Positions 8,245 to 16,201 of a stretch of DNA of 64,000 nucleotides are shown here, piece by piece (position 1 is the stretch's first letter; each line of letters begins with the position of its first letter). The stretch lies in the NCBI GenBank assembly GCA_947594025.1, contig CANQDZ010000004.1, positions 1-64,000 of the forward strand, in the 5' to 3' direction. Both the position numbers and the translations under genes were made by a program. Below the pieces are notes generated by a model. It saw only the letters and a list, made by a program, of their open reading frames with translations. It made no database searches and was not told where the DNA came from. The DNA comes from Candidatus Gastranaerophilales bacterium (GTDB lineage Bacteria > Cyanobacteriota > Vampirovibrionia > Gastranaerophilales > Gastranaerophilaceae).

Positions 8245-9792
8245 TTACTCAATTACTATTTCTTTTTCAAATTTATAAATTACAAGCCCCTCAATTCCCC
8301 TTGTTTGTTTTGTAACATACTTTCTCTTTGTGTAAATAACGGGAACCTTGCCCGAATTCTTAGCGGGGGAATTTTCTTTTGTAAGGCGCGCGCAATAAAG
8401 CAAAATATCGTCATTCATCTCATCATATTTATTTGGGTTTTTGAGCAAAATATGGCACGAGGGCATACCTTGTGCGTGAAACCAAAAATCGTCCCCCTTG
8501 GCAATTTTAGACAGAATATAAGAATTTTGTTTTTGATTTTTTCCTATGTAAATAATGTTTCCTTTATATTCAACCTTGTTTATGGAATTTTCCATATCTT
8601 TACTTTCTTTATTTCCGTTTTCTTCTTCAAGTTCAAATATATCTTCCGCATTTTCTATAAAAAATATCTTCTCTTTGAGCACCCCGATTTTATCAAGTGC
8701 ATCGTCTTTCTTTTCCGTGATAACAATTTGAGCATTTTTGGCTTTTTTATATAAATCGTAATATTTTTGTGCATTTCTTGAGGGTGAAAGTTTTTTATCC
8801 AAGGGGATTTTGTATTTATCGTAAATAAAATTCTTATCCCCTTGTTTTATGTTGTACAAGTTTCCTAAAATCAAATCCCCGTATAGTTTATAATCATCAA
8901 TTTTTGATGTTTTATCCTCTTGATTTAGGATTTTTTCAAGTTTTTTTATCTCCCCTTTTGCTTTTAGAATAAGAGATTTTTTGCGCCTGTTTAAAATGTC
9001 TTCCCTATAAAATTTATTGTAGTAGTTTAAAATTAAATCATTGTATGATTTAAAATCGTATGCAAAATACTCTTTTAAAACGGGGTTTTCAGGATTAGAT
9101 ACAATGTCTTTTAAAAGTTCGAAAAGTTCTTCATCATTTTTTGTTTTATTTATGCAAAATTCTATTAAAGGTCTTGTTAAGTAGTAAAAATTTTTATTTA
9201 TGAACTCAATTTTATTTTCCTGCCTCATGCCGTACGTATTATGAAAATCGTTAAAAGAGGTTTTTATAATATCTTTCTTTTCCTGCTTTACGGGATAAAT
9301 GTAGGGTATTCCGCCATAAATTTCTCTTATTTTTGATTTTTCTTCAGATACGTTATGAATAGAGCCTATTATTATCTTTGTTTTTGAATTATATAAAATG
9401 ACGTTTGAATATTTACCCATAAGCTCAAGCGCAAGGCAAAGTTCAGATTTTTCACCGAGTTCATCGATATAGTCAAAATAAAGTTCTAATATTCTTTCAT
9501 ACATCGGACATATCGCATGTTTTATTTTTGCGTTTGAAAGATACTTTCTCAAGAGCATACAAAACATGGGAGGGTTTTTAGGAATATTGTAAAAGACTTT
9601 TTCTATAAAACAAACATGGGCAAACTCGGGCTTAATATTTATATAAAACCTTTTATTTATGCCGAAGTTTCTTAAAAATAAAATGAGTTCATATCTTGTC
9701 GGCTGCTGGATTTTTTGGATAGCTGCGCCTTCAAAATATCCCATATTTTCTTCTTTAAAAAATTTTAATGTTAATGAGTCAAAGTTATTCAT
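8245..9792 (-). CDS. rqcH: NFACT/RqcH family ribosome quality control factor
   Basis: Predicted RqcH homologue. RqcH binds stalled 50S subunits and adds C-terminal alanine tails that mark nascent chains for degradation. The 515 residues show the NFACT-N domain (about 1-200), helix-hairpin-helix and coiled-coil segments (about 220-390) and the C-terminal NFACT-R domain with DDFWFHAQGMPSCHILLK. The N-domain motif that binds tRNA in characterised RqcH/NEMF proteins is Asp-Arg; here it reads Glu-Arg (E99-R100, in MYERILEL). The start has no ribosome binding site and is probably leaderless. It is divergent from nadD with just 32 bp between start codons. Confidence 0.9.
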   Translation of the reverse strand: MNNFDSLTLKFFKEENMGYFEGAAIQKIQQPTRYELILFLRNFGINKRFYINIKPEFAHVCFIEKVFYNIPKNPPMFCMLLRKYLSNAKIKHAICPMYERILELYFDYIDELGEKSELCLALELMGKYSNVILYNSKTKIIIGSIHNVSEEKSKIREIYGGIPYIYPVKQEKKDIIKTSFNDFHNTYGMRQENKIEFINKNFYYLTRPLIEFCINKTKNDEELFELLKDIVSNPENPVLKEYFAYDFKSYNDLILNYYNKFYREDILNRRKKSLILKAKGEIKKLEKILNQEDKTSKIDDYKLYGDLILGNLYNIKQGDKNFIYDKYKIPLDKKLSPSRNAQKYYDLYKKAKNAQIVITEKKDDALDKIGVLKEKIFFIENAEDIFELEEENGNKESKDMENSINKVEYKGNIIYIGKNQKQNSYILSKIAKGDDFWFHAQGMPSCHILLKNPNKYDEMNDDILLYCARLTKENSPAKNSGKVPVIYTKRKYVTKQTRGIEGLVIYKFEKEIVIE

Positions 9793-9802
9793 AACTTTTA
9801 TT

Positions 9803-9815
9803 ATTGTAATATAAT
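9803..9815. promoter_or_regulatory. Overlapping divergent promoters for rqcH and nadD
   Basis: Plus strand: TATAAT at 9810-9815, 9 nt before the nadD ATG, with a weak TTCATA 17 nt further upstream (9787-9792). Minus strand: TACAAT at 9803-9808, 10 nt before the rqcH ATG (TATATT at 9808-9813 is an alternative). The whole divergent gap is 32 bp and neither gene has a Shine-Dalgarno sequence. Confidence 0.6.
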
Positions 9816-9824
9816 TTTTTTATT

Positions 9825-10376
9825 ATGAAATGCTATTTTTTTGGAACATTCAATCCCGTGCATAAAGGGCATATAGAAGTTGCCCGTTTTGTGCAAGAAA
9901 ACACCTCTTTTAAAGAGGTGATATTTATTCCCGCATATAACCCCCCTCATAAAAAAGTTTTTAATTATGAAGACAGAGTAAATATGTTGAAGGCAAACGG
10001 ACTCAAAGTTGATAAAATAGAAAGTAAAACAGAAGGCGTAACGTATACATACAAAATTATTGAAAAGCTGGGTAAATGTGCCTTTATTATAGGGTATGAC
10101 GCATTTTTAAGTATAGAAAGCTGGAAAAATCCCGATTATTTAAAAGAAATGCTTCATTTTATAGTAATTCCGAGAAATGTGAACTACAATGTTAAGCAAT
10201 TTGCAAGTTTGAAAGAAAAGGGATATGATTTTGAAATACTTGATTTTAAACCAATTGACGTGTCGTCGGAAGAAATAAGAGAAAGAATAGCAAGCAATAA
10301 AGATGTTGGTCATCTTATAACGAGAGAAACGGAAGATTATATAAATGGACACAGATTATATCAAAAACTGGCTTAA
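9825..10376 (+). CDS. nadD: Nicotinate-mononucleotide adenylyltransferase
   Basis: Transfers AMP from ATP to nicotinate mononucleotide to make deamido-NAD, a step of NAD synthesis. The 183 residues carry the nucleotidyltransferase motif GTFNPVHKGH at 7-16, PAYNPPHKK at 37-45 and the C-terminal ISSTxIR-type motif as VSSEEIRERI. Length is slightly short for the family but complete. The start is leaderless in appearance. The gene overlaps the following yqeK by 32 bp, a common pairing in bacteria. Other NAD genes (nadB, nadC) lie at 53.6-56.0 kb. Confidence 0.94.
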   Translation: MKCYFFGTFNPVHKGHIEVARFVQENTSFKEVIFIPAYNPPHKKVFNYEDRVNMLKANGLKVDKIESKTEGVTYTYKIIEKLGKCAFIIGYDAFLSIESWKNPDYLKEMLHFIVIPRNVNYNVKQFASLKEKGYDFEILDFKPIDVSSEEIRERIASNKDVGHLITRETEDYINGHRLYQKLA

Positions 10377-10932
10377 GGAAAATTTAACACCTGAAAGATA
10401 CGTTCATTCAATAGGCACCGCAGGATGTGCCGTTGAACTTGCAAGAATGTACTCTCTTGATGAGGAAAAGGCCTATGTTGCAGGACTTTTGCATGATTGC
10501 GCAAAATGCAAAACAAAAGAAGAACTTCAAGACATAGTAAGACATAAATTAAACGATATGGATCCTCAAGAATTAAAAACCTCTAAAATTTTACATGCAC
10601 CAATCGGCGCCTTTGTTGCGCGTGACAGCTTTGGCATAAAAGATGCGGAAATTTTGTCATCCATTCGCTGGCACACAATAGGAAAACCCGATATGAGTAC
10701 TTTTGAATCAATTATATTTCTTGCGGACAAAATTGAACCCTCAAGAGGAAATGCCGAATTCAGAGAAAAGATATTAAAAATACTTGAAGAAAATCGGGGA
10801 AGAAAAGGGCTTAAAAAAGCTTTATTTCTATGCTTTCAGGCAACCGTCAAATCTCTTGCGGAAAGAAAACTGCCTATTTTCCCAATCACAATTGAAACTT
10901 ATAATGAGTTATTAGAGTCGCAAAATGAATAG
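10345..10932 (+). CDS. yqeK: HD-domain symmetrical Ap4A hydrolase, YqeK family
   Basis: YqeK-family HD phosphohydrolases cleave diadenosine tetraphosphate symmetrically into two ADP. The 195-residue protein has the family's metal ligands: H21 in RYVHSIG, H50-D51 in GLLHDCAKC, H85 in ILHAPIGA and a later Asp in IFLADKIEPSR. It overlaps the 3' end of nadD by 32 bp and is surely co-transcribed and translationally coupled with it. The rsfS gene that often follows yqeK is absent; a symporter gene follows after 38 bp. Confidence 0.92.
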   Translation: MDTDYIKNWLKENLTPERYVHSIGTAGCAVELARMYSLDEEKAYVAGLLHDCAKCKTKEELQDIVRHKLNDMDPQELKTSKILHAPIGAFVARDSFGIKDAEILSSIRWHTIGKPDMSTFESIIFLADKIEPSRGNAEFREKILKILEENRGRKGLKKALFLCFQATVKSLAERKLPIFPITIETYNELLESQNE

Positions 10933-10937
10933 TTTTA

Positions 10938-10946
10938 TGCTATTAT
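10938..10946 (+). promoter_or_regulatory. Extended -10 promoter of the DAACS symporter gene
   Basis: TG-C-TATTAT just after the yqeK stop codon, 24 nt before the TTG start. A GGAG Shine-Dalgarno core lies in the leader. Confidence 0.45.
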
Positions 10947-10970
10947 GTAAAAAAATTTCCGGAGATAAAA

Positions 10971-12218
10971 TTGAAGAACTCTAAATTGACAATGTTTATA
11001 TTTGCCGGTCTTTTATTGGGCATATTGTTTGGGTGGCTTTGTCCTGCCGTAGCGGTTAAGATGCAGCCTCTCGCCGAAATGTTTTTAAGAATGGTTAAAA
11101 TGATTATTTCGCCATTGATTTTTGCAACTCTTGTTGTCGGAATTGCAGGACATGGCGACATTAAAAATTTAGGCAAAATCGGACTTAAAACAATAATCTA
11201 CTTTGAAATAGTGACAACGCTTGCACTCATTATGGGGCTTCTTCTTGCAAATATATTTAAACCGGGAGTCGGATTTAATATTGATTTATCAACGGTATCT
11301 ATGAGCGCCGTGCAAAAAATGCAAACAATCCATATAGACCATTCCTTGACACATTTGCTTACGGATACAATTCCAACAAGTTTATTCCAAGCTCTGGCTG
11401 AAGGAAACCTTCTTCAAATTGTTGTTTTTGCAATTTTCTTTGCACTTGCAATATGCGGAATAGGTCAAAAAGCAAAGCCCGTATTGAGTTTTTTACAAAG
11501 CGTGTGCGATATAATGTTTAAATTTACGGAGTATGTTATGTATTTTGCGCCTATTGGCGTATTTGGAGCAATTTCGGTAACGGTCGCCCAAAACGGAATT
11601 TGGATTTTGGCAAGCTACGCAAAATTTATAGGCATTGTATATTTATCTCTTACGTTATTTGTCTTAACCGTTTTGGCTGTTGTATGCAAAATAATTAAAA
11701 TACCTTTTAGTGCGCTTATTAAAGCACTTAAGGAGCCTGCACTTCTTGCGTTTTCAACTGCAAGTTCAGAGGCAGCACTGCCGCATGCAATGGATATTAT
11801 GGAAAAATTTGGTGTTCCTAAAAACATTGTAAGCTTTGTTATGCCCACGGGGTACACTTTTAACCTTGACGGTTCTACCATGTATCTGGCATTAACTTCC
11901 TTGTTTTGTGCTCAGCTTGTCGGAATTGAATTATCCCTTCACCAGCAAATCGCAATTATGTTAACTCTTATGCTCACATCAAAAGGTATTGCGGGCGTTC
12001 CAAGGGTAGCTCTGGTTGTGCTTGTAGGAACACTTTCAAGCTTTAATATTCCTGTTGTAGGTGTTGCGATTTTGCTTGGAATTGACCAAATTCTTGATAT
12101 GGCAAGAACAACGGTTAACCTTATCGGAAACTGTGTTGCAACAACAGTTGTTGCAAGATGGGAAAATAATTTTGACTATAAAAAAATGGCGGAATTTGCT
12201 CTTGAAAACGAAAAATAA
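10971..12218 (+). CDS. Dicarboxylate/amino acid:cation symporter (DAACS family)
   Basis: Inner-membrane sodium- or proton-coupled carrier for glutamate/aspartate or C4-dicarboxylates, 415 residues. It has about eight membrane helices plus two re-entrant hairpins. The family signatures are the serine-rich hairpin (AFSTASSEAALPH), the NLDGSTMYLA segment (family NMDGT) and a helix-8 DQILDMARTTVNLIGN. I start it at a TTG at 10971 because GGAG sits at the right distance upstream; the next ATG is seven codons in. A second, diverged family member lies at 35624-36946. The substrate cannot be fixed from sequence. Confidence 0.92.
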   Translation: MKNSKLTMFIFAGLLLGILFGWLCPAVAVKMQPLAEMFLRMVKMIISPLIFATLVVGIAGHGDIKNLGKIGLKTIIYFEIVTTLALIMGLLLANIFKPGVGFNIDLSTVSMSAVQKMQTIHIDHSLTHLLTDTIPTSLFQALAEGNLLQIVVFAIFFALAICGIGQKAKPVLSFLQSVCDIMFKFTEYVMYFAPIGVFGAISVTVAQNGIWILASYAKFIGIVYLSLTLFVLTVLAVVCKIIKIPFSALIKALKEPALLAFSTASSEAALPHAMDIMEKFGVPKNIVSFVMPTGYTFNLDGSTMYLALTSLFCAQLVGIELSLHQQIAIMLTLMLTSKGIAGVPRVALVVLVGTLSSFNIPVVGVAILLGIDQILDMARTTVNLIGNCVATTVVARWENNFDYKKMAEFALENEK

Positions 12219-12296
12219 AACTTGGCAACTTGAGCTCAAAAAAATATTAGCAAATTAAAATCCCCTGTTGAGCATAAAAAAATTTTCATAAAAATA

Positions 12297-12302
12297 CATA
12301 AT
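12297..12302 (+). promoter_or_regulatory. -10 element, leaderless type, for the hydroxyacid dehydrogenase gene
   Basis: CATAAT with 6 nt to the ATG at 12309; TACATA at 12295-12300 is an overlapping alternative. No Shine-Dalgarno sequence. The 12219-12308 gap otherwise shows no gene or clear hairpin. Confidence 0.35.
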
Positions 12303-12308
12303 AATTTT

Positions 12309-13313
12309 ATGAAAATAGTGTTTTTTGATACAAAAGATTACGAAGAAGAATATTTAAAGAATAATTGTCCGAATACAACGGAAAACTTGTATTTAAGCTA
12401 TCCCTTAACTAAGGAAACAAACTTAGAAAATATATCTGACGCGGATATGATTTCCTGCTCGGTATCATCAGATTGTACATCATTCAATCTTTCAAGATTT
12501 AAGAATTTAAAATGTATATTTACAAGGTCGGTAGGGTTTGACCACATCGATTTAAAGTATTGTAAAAAAAACGGAATTTCCGTTCACAATACCCCTCATT
12601 ACGGTGACTGGACAGTTGCGGAATATACATTTGCGCTTATATTGTCCTCCTCAAGAAACATTTTGAGAGCGCAAAAAGATTTAAAATTAGGAAAAGTTGA
12701 TTTGCCGTCTTATATGGGGCTTGAACTTCATTCTAAAACAATAGGTATAATCGGTCTCGGCCAAATAGGCGAAAGAGTCGCAAAAATTGCTCAGGGCTTT
12801 AATATGAAAGTTTTGTATTATGACATAAAAGATGTGCCCGAATATAAAAAAGTGACCCTTGATACGTTACTTAGAAGTTCAGACTTTATAACGATAAATT
12901 GTCCTTTAAACAAAGACACCAGACATCTTTTATCCCACAAGCAATTCAATCTTGTAAAAGACGGGGTTGTTATTATTAATACCGCAAGGGGTGAAATTAT
13001 AAACACGAAAGCGCTTTTTGAAGCCCTTGAAAGCGGAAAAATTTCATATTTGGGTCTGGATGTTTTAGAGTGCGAATATGAAACTGCAAACTACGGAAAG
13101 GATAACTTCTGTACAAGCTGCATTAATGACAGATGTCTTAAAAATTACATATTAAACCAAAAATTAATGAATGCGGAAAATTCAATAGTAACGCCTCATA
13201 TCGCATATAATACAAAAGAAGCGGTTGTTAGAATTTTAGAATTAACCGTTAAAAATATAGAAAACTTTTTAAGGAGAGATTTCAAAAAAATTGAAAGCAG
13301 CAAGGTTGCATAA
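12309..13313 (+). CDS. D-isomer-specific 2-hydroxyacid dehydrogenase with Cys-rich loop
   Basis: NAD-dependent oxidoreductase of the D-lactate dehydrogenase/phosphoglycerate dehydrogenase superfamily, 334 residues. The NAD-binding GxGxxG is IGLGQIGERV at about 148-157. The likely catalytic triad is R227 (NTARGE), E256 and H297 (VTPHIAYNT). D-lactate formation from pyruvate is a plausible role but the substrate is unknown. Between E256 and H297 sits an insertion with a Cys cluster (C255, then C268, C271, C276, spacing CxxCx4C) that is unlike standard LDH and may bind metal. The start has CATAAT 6 nt upstream and no ribosome binding site. Confidence 0.88.
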   Translation: MKIVFFDTKDYEEEYLKNNCPNTTENLYLSYPLTKETNLENISDADMISCSVSSDCTSFNLSRFKNLKCIFTRSVGFDHIDLKYCKKNGISVHNTPHYGDWTVAEYTFALILSSSRNILRAQKDLKLGKVDLPSYMGLELHSKTIGIIGLGQIGERVAKIAQGFNMKVLYYDIKDVPEYKKVTLDTLLRSSDFITINCPLNKDTRHLLSHKQFNLVKDGVVIINTARGEIINTKALFEALESGKISYLGLDVLECEYETANYGKDNFCTSCINDRCLKNYILNQKLMNAENSIVTPHIAYNTKEAVVRILELTVKNIENFLRRDFKKIESSKVA

Positions 13314-13331
13314 ATAGTTTTATTAAGATTC

Positions 13332-13361
13332 TTGCCCGCATAAAAGGCATGTTGATATAAT
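13332..13361 (+). promoter_or_regulatory. deoC promoter (leaderless type)
   Basis: TTGCCC (13332-13337), 18-nt spacer, TATAAT (13356-13361), then 7 nt to the deoC ATG. No ribosome binding site can fit between the predicted start of transcription and the ATG. Confidence 0.6.
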
Positions 13362-13368
13362 TTTCAAC

Positions 13369-14007
13369 ATGGAACTAAATAAATATATTGAACATACATT
13401 ATTGAAGCAAGATGCAACAAAAGAACAAATAAAAACCTTGATTGATGAGGCAAAGGAAAATAATTTTTTTGGCGTGTGCGTAAATCCTGATTATGTTAAA
13501 TATGCAAAAGAATTATTAAAAAATACCGACATTAAACTTGTAACCGTTGTAAATTTCCCCTTGGGAAAAGCAGGTGCGGATGTAACATCATACCAGATAA
13601 AGGAGGTTATCAAAAACGGCGCGGATGAGGTAGATACGGTTATAAATGTATCGGATATTAAAAACAAGGATTTTGATAAAATCAAAAGGGAAATATCGAA
13701 ATTAAAAGCCTCATGCGGTAATCACAATTTAAAAGTTATTTTAGAAACGGATTTATTAACGGATGAAGAAATTCTTCTTGCAAGCAGAACATGTAAAAAT
13801 GCGGGTGCCGATTTTATTAAAACGTCAACGGGCTTTGTAAAAAACGGAACGGGGGCAACGGTTAATGCCGTAAAAATTATGAAAAGCACGGATATGAATG
13901 TTAAAGCAAGCGGAGGAATTAAAACAAAAGAGCAAGCAACAGCTTTAATTGAAGCAGGGGCAACAAGGCTTGGGACATCCTCAGGCTGTAAAATAGTAAA
14001 GGACTAA
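13369..14007 (+). CDS. deoC: Deoxyribose-phosphate aldolase
   Basis: Splits 2-deoxyribose-5-phosphate into glyceraldehyde-3-phosphate and acetaldehyde through a Schiff base, in deoxynucleoside breakdown. The 212 residues form a TIM barrel. The Schiff-base lysine is K151 in the hallmark ADFIKTSTGF, with the proton-relay lysine in VKASGGIK. It fits the short DeoC class. It heads a probable four-gene run (deoC, 64-aa gene, ACT gene, UPF0210 gene) with gaps of 2 bp or less up to the ACT gene. A pyrimidine-nucleoside phosphorylase in the same pathway is at 33.9-35.2 kb. Confidence 0.95.
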   Translation: MELNKYIEHTLLKQDATKEQIKTLIDEAKENNFFGVCVNPDYVKYAKELLKNTDIKLVTVVNFPLGKAGADVTSYQIKEVIKNGADEVDTVINVSDIKNKDFDKIKREISKLKASCGNHNLKVILETDLLTDEEILLASRTCKNAGADFIKTSTGFVKNGTGATVNAVKIMKSTDMNVKASGGIKTKEQATALIEAGATRLGTSSGCKIVKD

Positions 14008-14009
14008 AA

Positions 14010-14204
14010 ATGATAAAAGCGGAAAAAATCACAATCAGATCAGACAGAAACACGGATTACAAATTTACCTACAAGGGAGAGGAGCAAATTCTTAAAGCAG
14101 GTAAAATTATAAGCATTGCAAACGGCTTAAACGACGTAATCTTGCCTACATGCACCATGAAAATTATGAATAACTTAATCGTTATAAAGGAAGATGCAAA
14201 ATGA
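14010..14204 (+). CDS. Small protein of unknown function
   Basis: A 64-residue soluble basic protein that I do not recognise. It is predicted to be mostly beta strand, with alternating hydrophobic pattern at 5-10 (KITIRS), 29-37 and 50-60. There are no membrane segments or signal peptide and a single Cys in PTCTMKI. It is probably real: it starts 2 bp after the deoC stop and its last codons overlap the ACT gene start by 4 bp (ATGA), typical of translational coupling. Function cannot be inferred beyond operon membership. Confidence 0.7.
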   Translation: MIKAEKITIRSDRNTDYKFTYKGEEQILKAGKIISIANGLNDVILPTCTMKIMNNLIVIKEDAK

Positions 14205-14479
14205 ATACGCAAAAAATAATAATCACAATATCAGGACTTGATAAAGTCGGAATTGTCGCATCGGTTGCCGCAACCTTGACGGCGCTTCAAATAAATATTG
14301 AAGATATTAAACAAACCATTATGCAGGACCACTTCGTTATGGTTATGCTTTGCGACATTTCAAAAACTGAAAAAAGTTTTAAAGAATTGAAGGATGAAAT
14401 TACTAAATGTGCGGAGAATTTAGGCATGGAAGCTTGGATTCAAAGAAAAGAAATCTTTGATAAAATGCACACAATATAA
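14201..14479 (+). CDS. ACT-domain protein, UPF0237 family
   Basis: A 92-residue protein made of a single ACT domain (amino-acid or small-ligand sensing fold). It opens with KIIITISGLDKVGIVASVAATL, which is the UPF0237/GcvR-like signature; the ligand is unknown. It overlaps the 64-aa gene by 4 bp and lies 9 bp before the UPF0210 gene. The ACT-UPF0210 pair is conserved as neighbours in many bacteria, so the two probably act together. Confidence 0.88.
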   Translation: MNTQKIIITISGLDKVGIVASVAATLTALQINIEDIKQTIMQDHFVMVMLCDISKTEKSFKELKDEITKCAENLGMEAWIQRKEIFDKMHTI

Positions 14480-14488
14480 GGTTTTAAG

Positions 14489-15856
14489 ATGACAAATTTT
14501 GATATAAATAACATTATGGAAACAATCCAAATGATAAAAGTGCATCATTTGGATATAAGAACCGTAACTTTAGCATTAAGTTTGAGAGATTGTGTTTCAA
14601 CAGATATTAAAGAGACGGGCGATAAAATTCATGAAAAAATCCTCAGATACGCAAAAAATCTTTCAAGATACGCTGAAGATATTGAAAATGAATTTTCAAT
14701 TCCGATTATAAATAAAAGAATTGCGGTAACTCCAATCTCAATTATAGGCGAAGCCGCAAAAGATATGGACTATGTATATTTAGCACAAGTGCTGGATGAT
14801 GCCGCACGTCAAGTAAATGTTGATTTTTTGGGAGGATTTTCAGCACTTGTTGAAAAAGGGTGTACAAAAGGAGATATTGCCCTTATCTCATCAATCCCCG
14901 AGGCTCTTAAAAAAACGGAAAGAGTTTGTTCATCGGTAAACCTTGCTACATCAAAAGCGGGAATTAATATGAATGCCGTTTCAAAAATGGGCGAAATTAT
15001 AAAGCGTGCTGCAGAGCTTACAAGCGATAAAGACGGTTTAGGAGCCGCAAAACTTGTATGTTTCTGTAATTCCGTATCAGATAACCCGTTTATGGCAGGC
15101 GCATATTGCGGAATAAATGAACCGGAATGTGCATTAAATATTGGTGTTTCAGGTCCCGGCGTTGTTAAATGGGCAGTTCAAAACACAAGTAAAGATGCGG
15201 ATTTAGGTGAAATTTCAAATGTAATAAAAAAGACTGCCTTTAAAATCACAACTACGGGCGAACTTATAGGCAGAGAGCTTGCTTCACGTCTTGCAATTCC
15301 CTTTGGAGTTATAGATTTATCACTTGCGCCAACCCCTGCGGAAAATGACAGCGTTGCAGGGATATTTAAAGCAATGGGTCTGGAACAGGCAGGCGCGCAT
15401 GGCACAACAGCCGCTCTTGCCATGTTAAATGATGCCGTTAAAAAAGGCGGTACAATGGCATCAAGTTATGTGGGAGGATTATCGGGAGCATTTATACCAG
15501 TTTCCGAAGATGCCGAAATGATGGAGGCGGCAGAGCTTGGGGCTCTCACAATAGACAAGCTTGAGGCAATGACATGCGTTTGCTCCGTAGGACTTGATAT
15601 GATTGCAATCACGGGTGATACTCCGACAACAACTTTATCGGGAATTATTGCGGATGAAATGGCAATTGGTATGATAAATAAAAAAACAACAGCTGTTAGA
15701 ATTATCCCTGTCCCAAATAAAAAGGAAGGTGACAAAGCCGTCTTTGGCGGACTAATGGGGGAAGCACCCATCATTAGTGTTAATAAGTTTTCAAGTGCCG
15801 ATTTCATTAACAGAGGCGGAAGAATTCCTGCGCCTATTCACAGTTTAAATAACTAA
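14489..15856 (+). CDS. UPF0210 (DUF711) family protein
   Basis: A 455-residue member of UPF0210/DUF711, a family of unknown biochemical function related to the glycyl-radical/PFL-like fold. Conserved-looking blocks include [53 protein letters not shown] and [12 protein letters not shown]. It follows the ACT gene by 9 bp, matching the usual gene order. It ends the deoC operon; rpmB starts 110 bp later from its own promoter. Confidence 0.9.
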   Translation: MTNFDINNIMETIQMIKVHHLDIRTVTLALSLRDCVSTDIKETGDKIHEKILRYAKNLSRYAEDIENEFSIPIINKRIAVTPISIIGEAAKDMDYVYLAQVLDDAARQVNVDFLGGFSALVEKGCTKGDIALISSIPEALKKTERVCSSVNLATSKAGINMNAVSKMGEIIKRAAELTSDKDGLGAAKLVCFCNSVSDNPFMAGAYCGINEPECALNIGVSGPGVVKWAVQNTSKDADLGEISNVIKKTAFKITTTGELIGRELASRLAIPFGVIDLSLAPTPAENDSVAGIFKAMGLEQAGAHGTTAALAMLNDAVKKGGTMASSYVGGLSGAFIPVSEDAEMMEAAELGALTIDKLEAMTCVCSVGLDMIAITGDTPTTTLSGIIADEMAIGMINKKTTAVRIIPVPNKKEGDKAVFGGLMGEAPIISVNKFSSADFINRGGRIPAPIHSLNN

Positions 15857-15902
15857 AAGTACAAAAAATCTTCATAAAGCCTGAACCATTTTTAATTTTT
15901 TC

Positions 15903-15931
15903 TTGATTTCAGTTTTTGTTGATGTTATTAT
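15903..15931 (+). promoter_or_regulatory. rpmB promoter
   Basis: TTGATT (15903-15908), 17-nt spacer, TG-T then TATTAT (15926-15931), an extended -10. The leader of about 30 nt carries AAAGGA ahead of the ATG. Confidence 0.6.
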
Positions 15932-15966
15932 CCTTGCAAGTAATACTTGATGAAAGGAATTAAAAA

Positions 15967-16155
15967 ATGTCAGTAGTATGCGATATATGCGGTAAAAAAT
16001 CAATTAAGGCAGCTAAAATAACTTTTTCACACAAACAAAATACACACAGACAACTTCCAAACATTCAATCCGTAAGAGCGATTGTTAACGGACAAACAAA
16101 AAGAATTAACGTTTGCACGTCTTGTATTAAAGCCGGAAAAGTTACAAAAGCGTAG
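15967..16155 (+). CDS. rpmB: Ribosomal protein bL28
   Basis: Component of the 50S ribosomal subunit, 62 residues. The N-terminal VCDICGKKS with a further CTSC pair keeps the four cysteines of the zinc-binding form of L28. The central SHKQNTHRQLPNIQSVRA is characteristic of the family. The start is set by AAAGGA 9 nt upstream. The gene stands alone between its own promoter and a terminator shared with eno. Confidence 0.95.
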   Translation: MSVVCDICGKKSIKAAKITFSHKQNTHRQLPNIQSVRAIVNGQTKRINVCTSCIKAGKVTKA

Positions 16156-16178
16156 GCTTAAATAAGATTTGACTTTTT

Positions 16179-16201
16179 AAAAGAGGCTTTTGCCTCTTTT
16201 T
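16179..16201. terminator. Bidirectional terminator between rpmB and eno
   Basis: AAAAGAGGC-TTTT-GCCTCTTTT stem-loop flanked by A and T runs. It terminates rpmB on the plus strand. On the minus strand it begins at the last base of the eno stop codon, so both converging genes can use it. Confidence 0.85.

Noticed and set aside
8305-8754. 149-codon plus-strand frame inside rqcH
   Set aside because: Phe-rich antisense of an AT-rich gene; it covers the conserved NFACT-R domain on the other strand.
12061-12258. Short plus-strand frame overlapping the 3' end of the symporter gene and running past it
   Set aside because: Starts within conserved helix-8 sequence of the symporter in another frame, without a ribosome binding site or family match.
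12219-12308. Riboswitch in the gap before the hydroxyacid dehydrogenase gene
   Set aside because: Only 90 bp, AT-rich, no stable multi-stem structure, and the -10 element ends 6 nt before the ATG, leaving no leader.
15178-15807. Long minus-strand open frames inside the UPF0210 gene
   Set aside because: They lie wholly inside a clearly real plus-strand gene, have no ribosome binding site and hydrophobic low-information translations; shadows of coding sequence.
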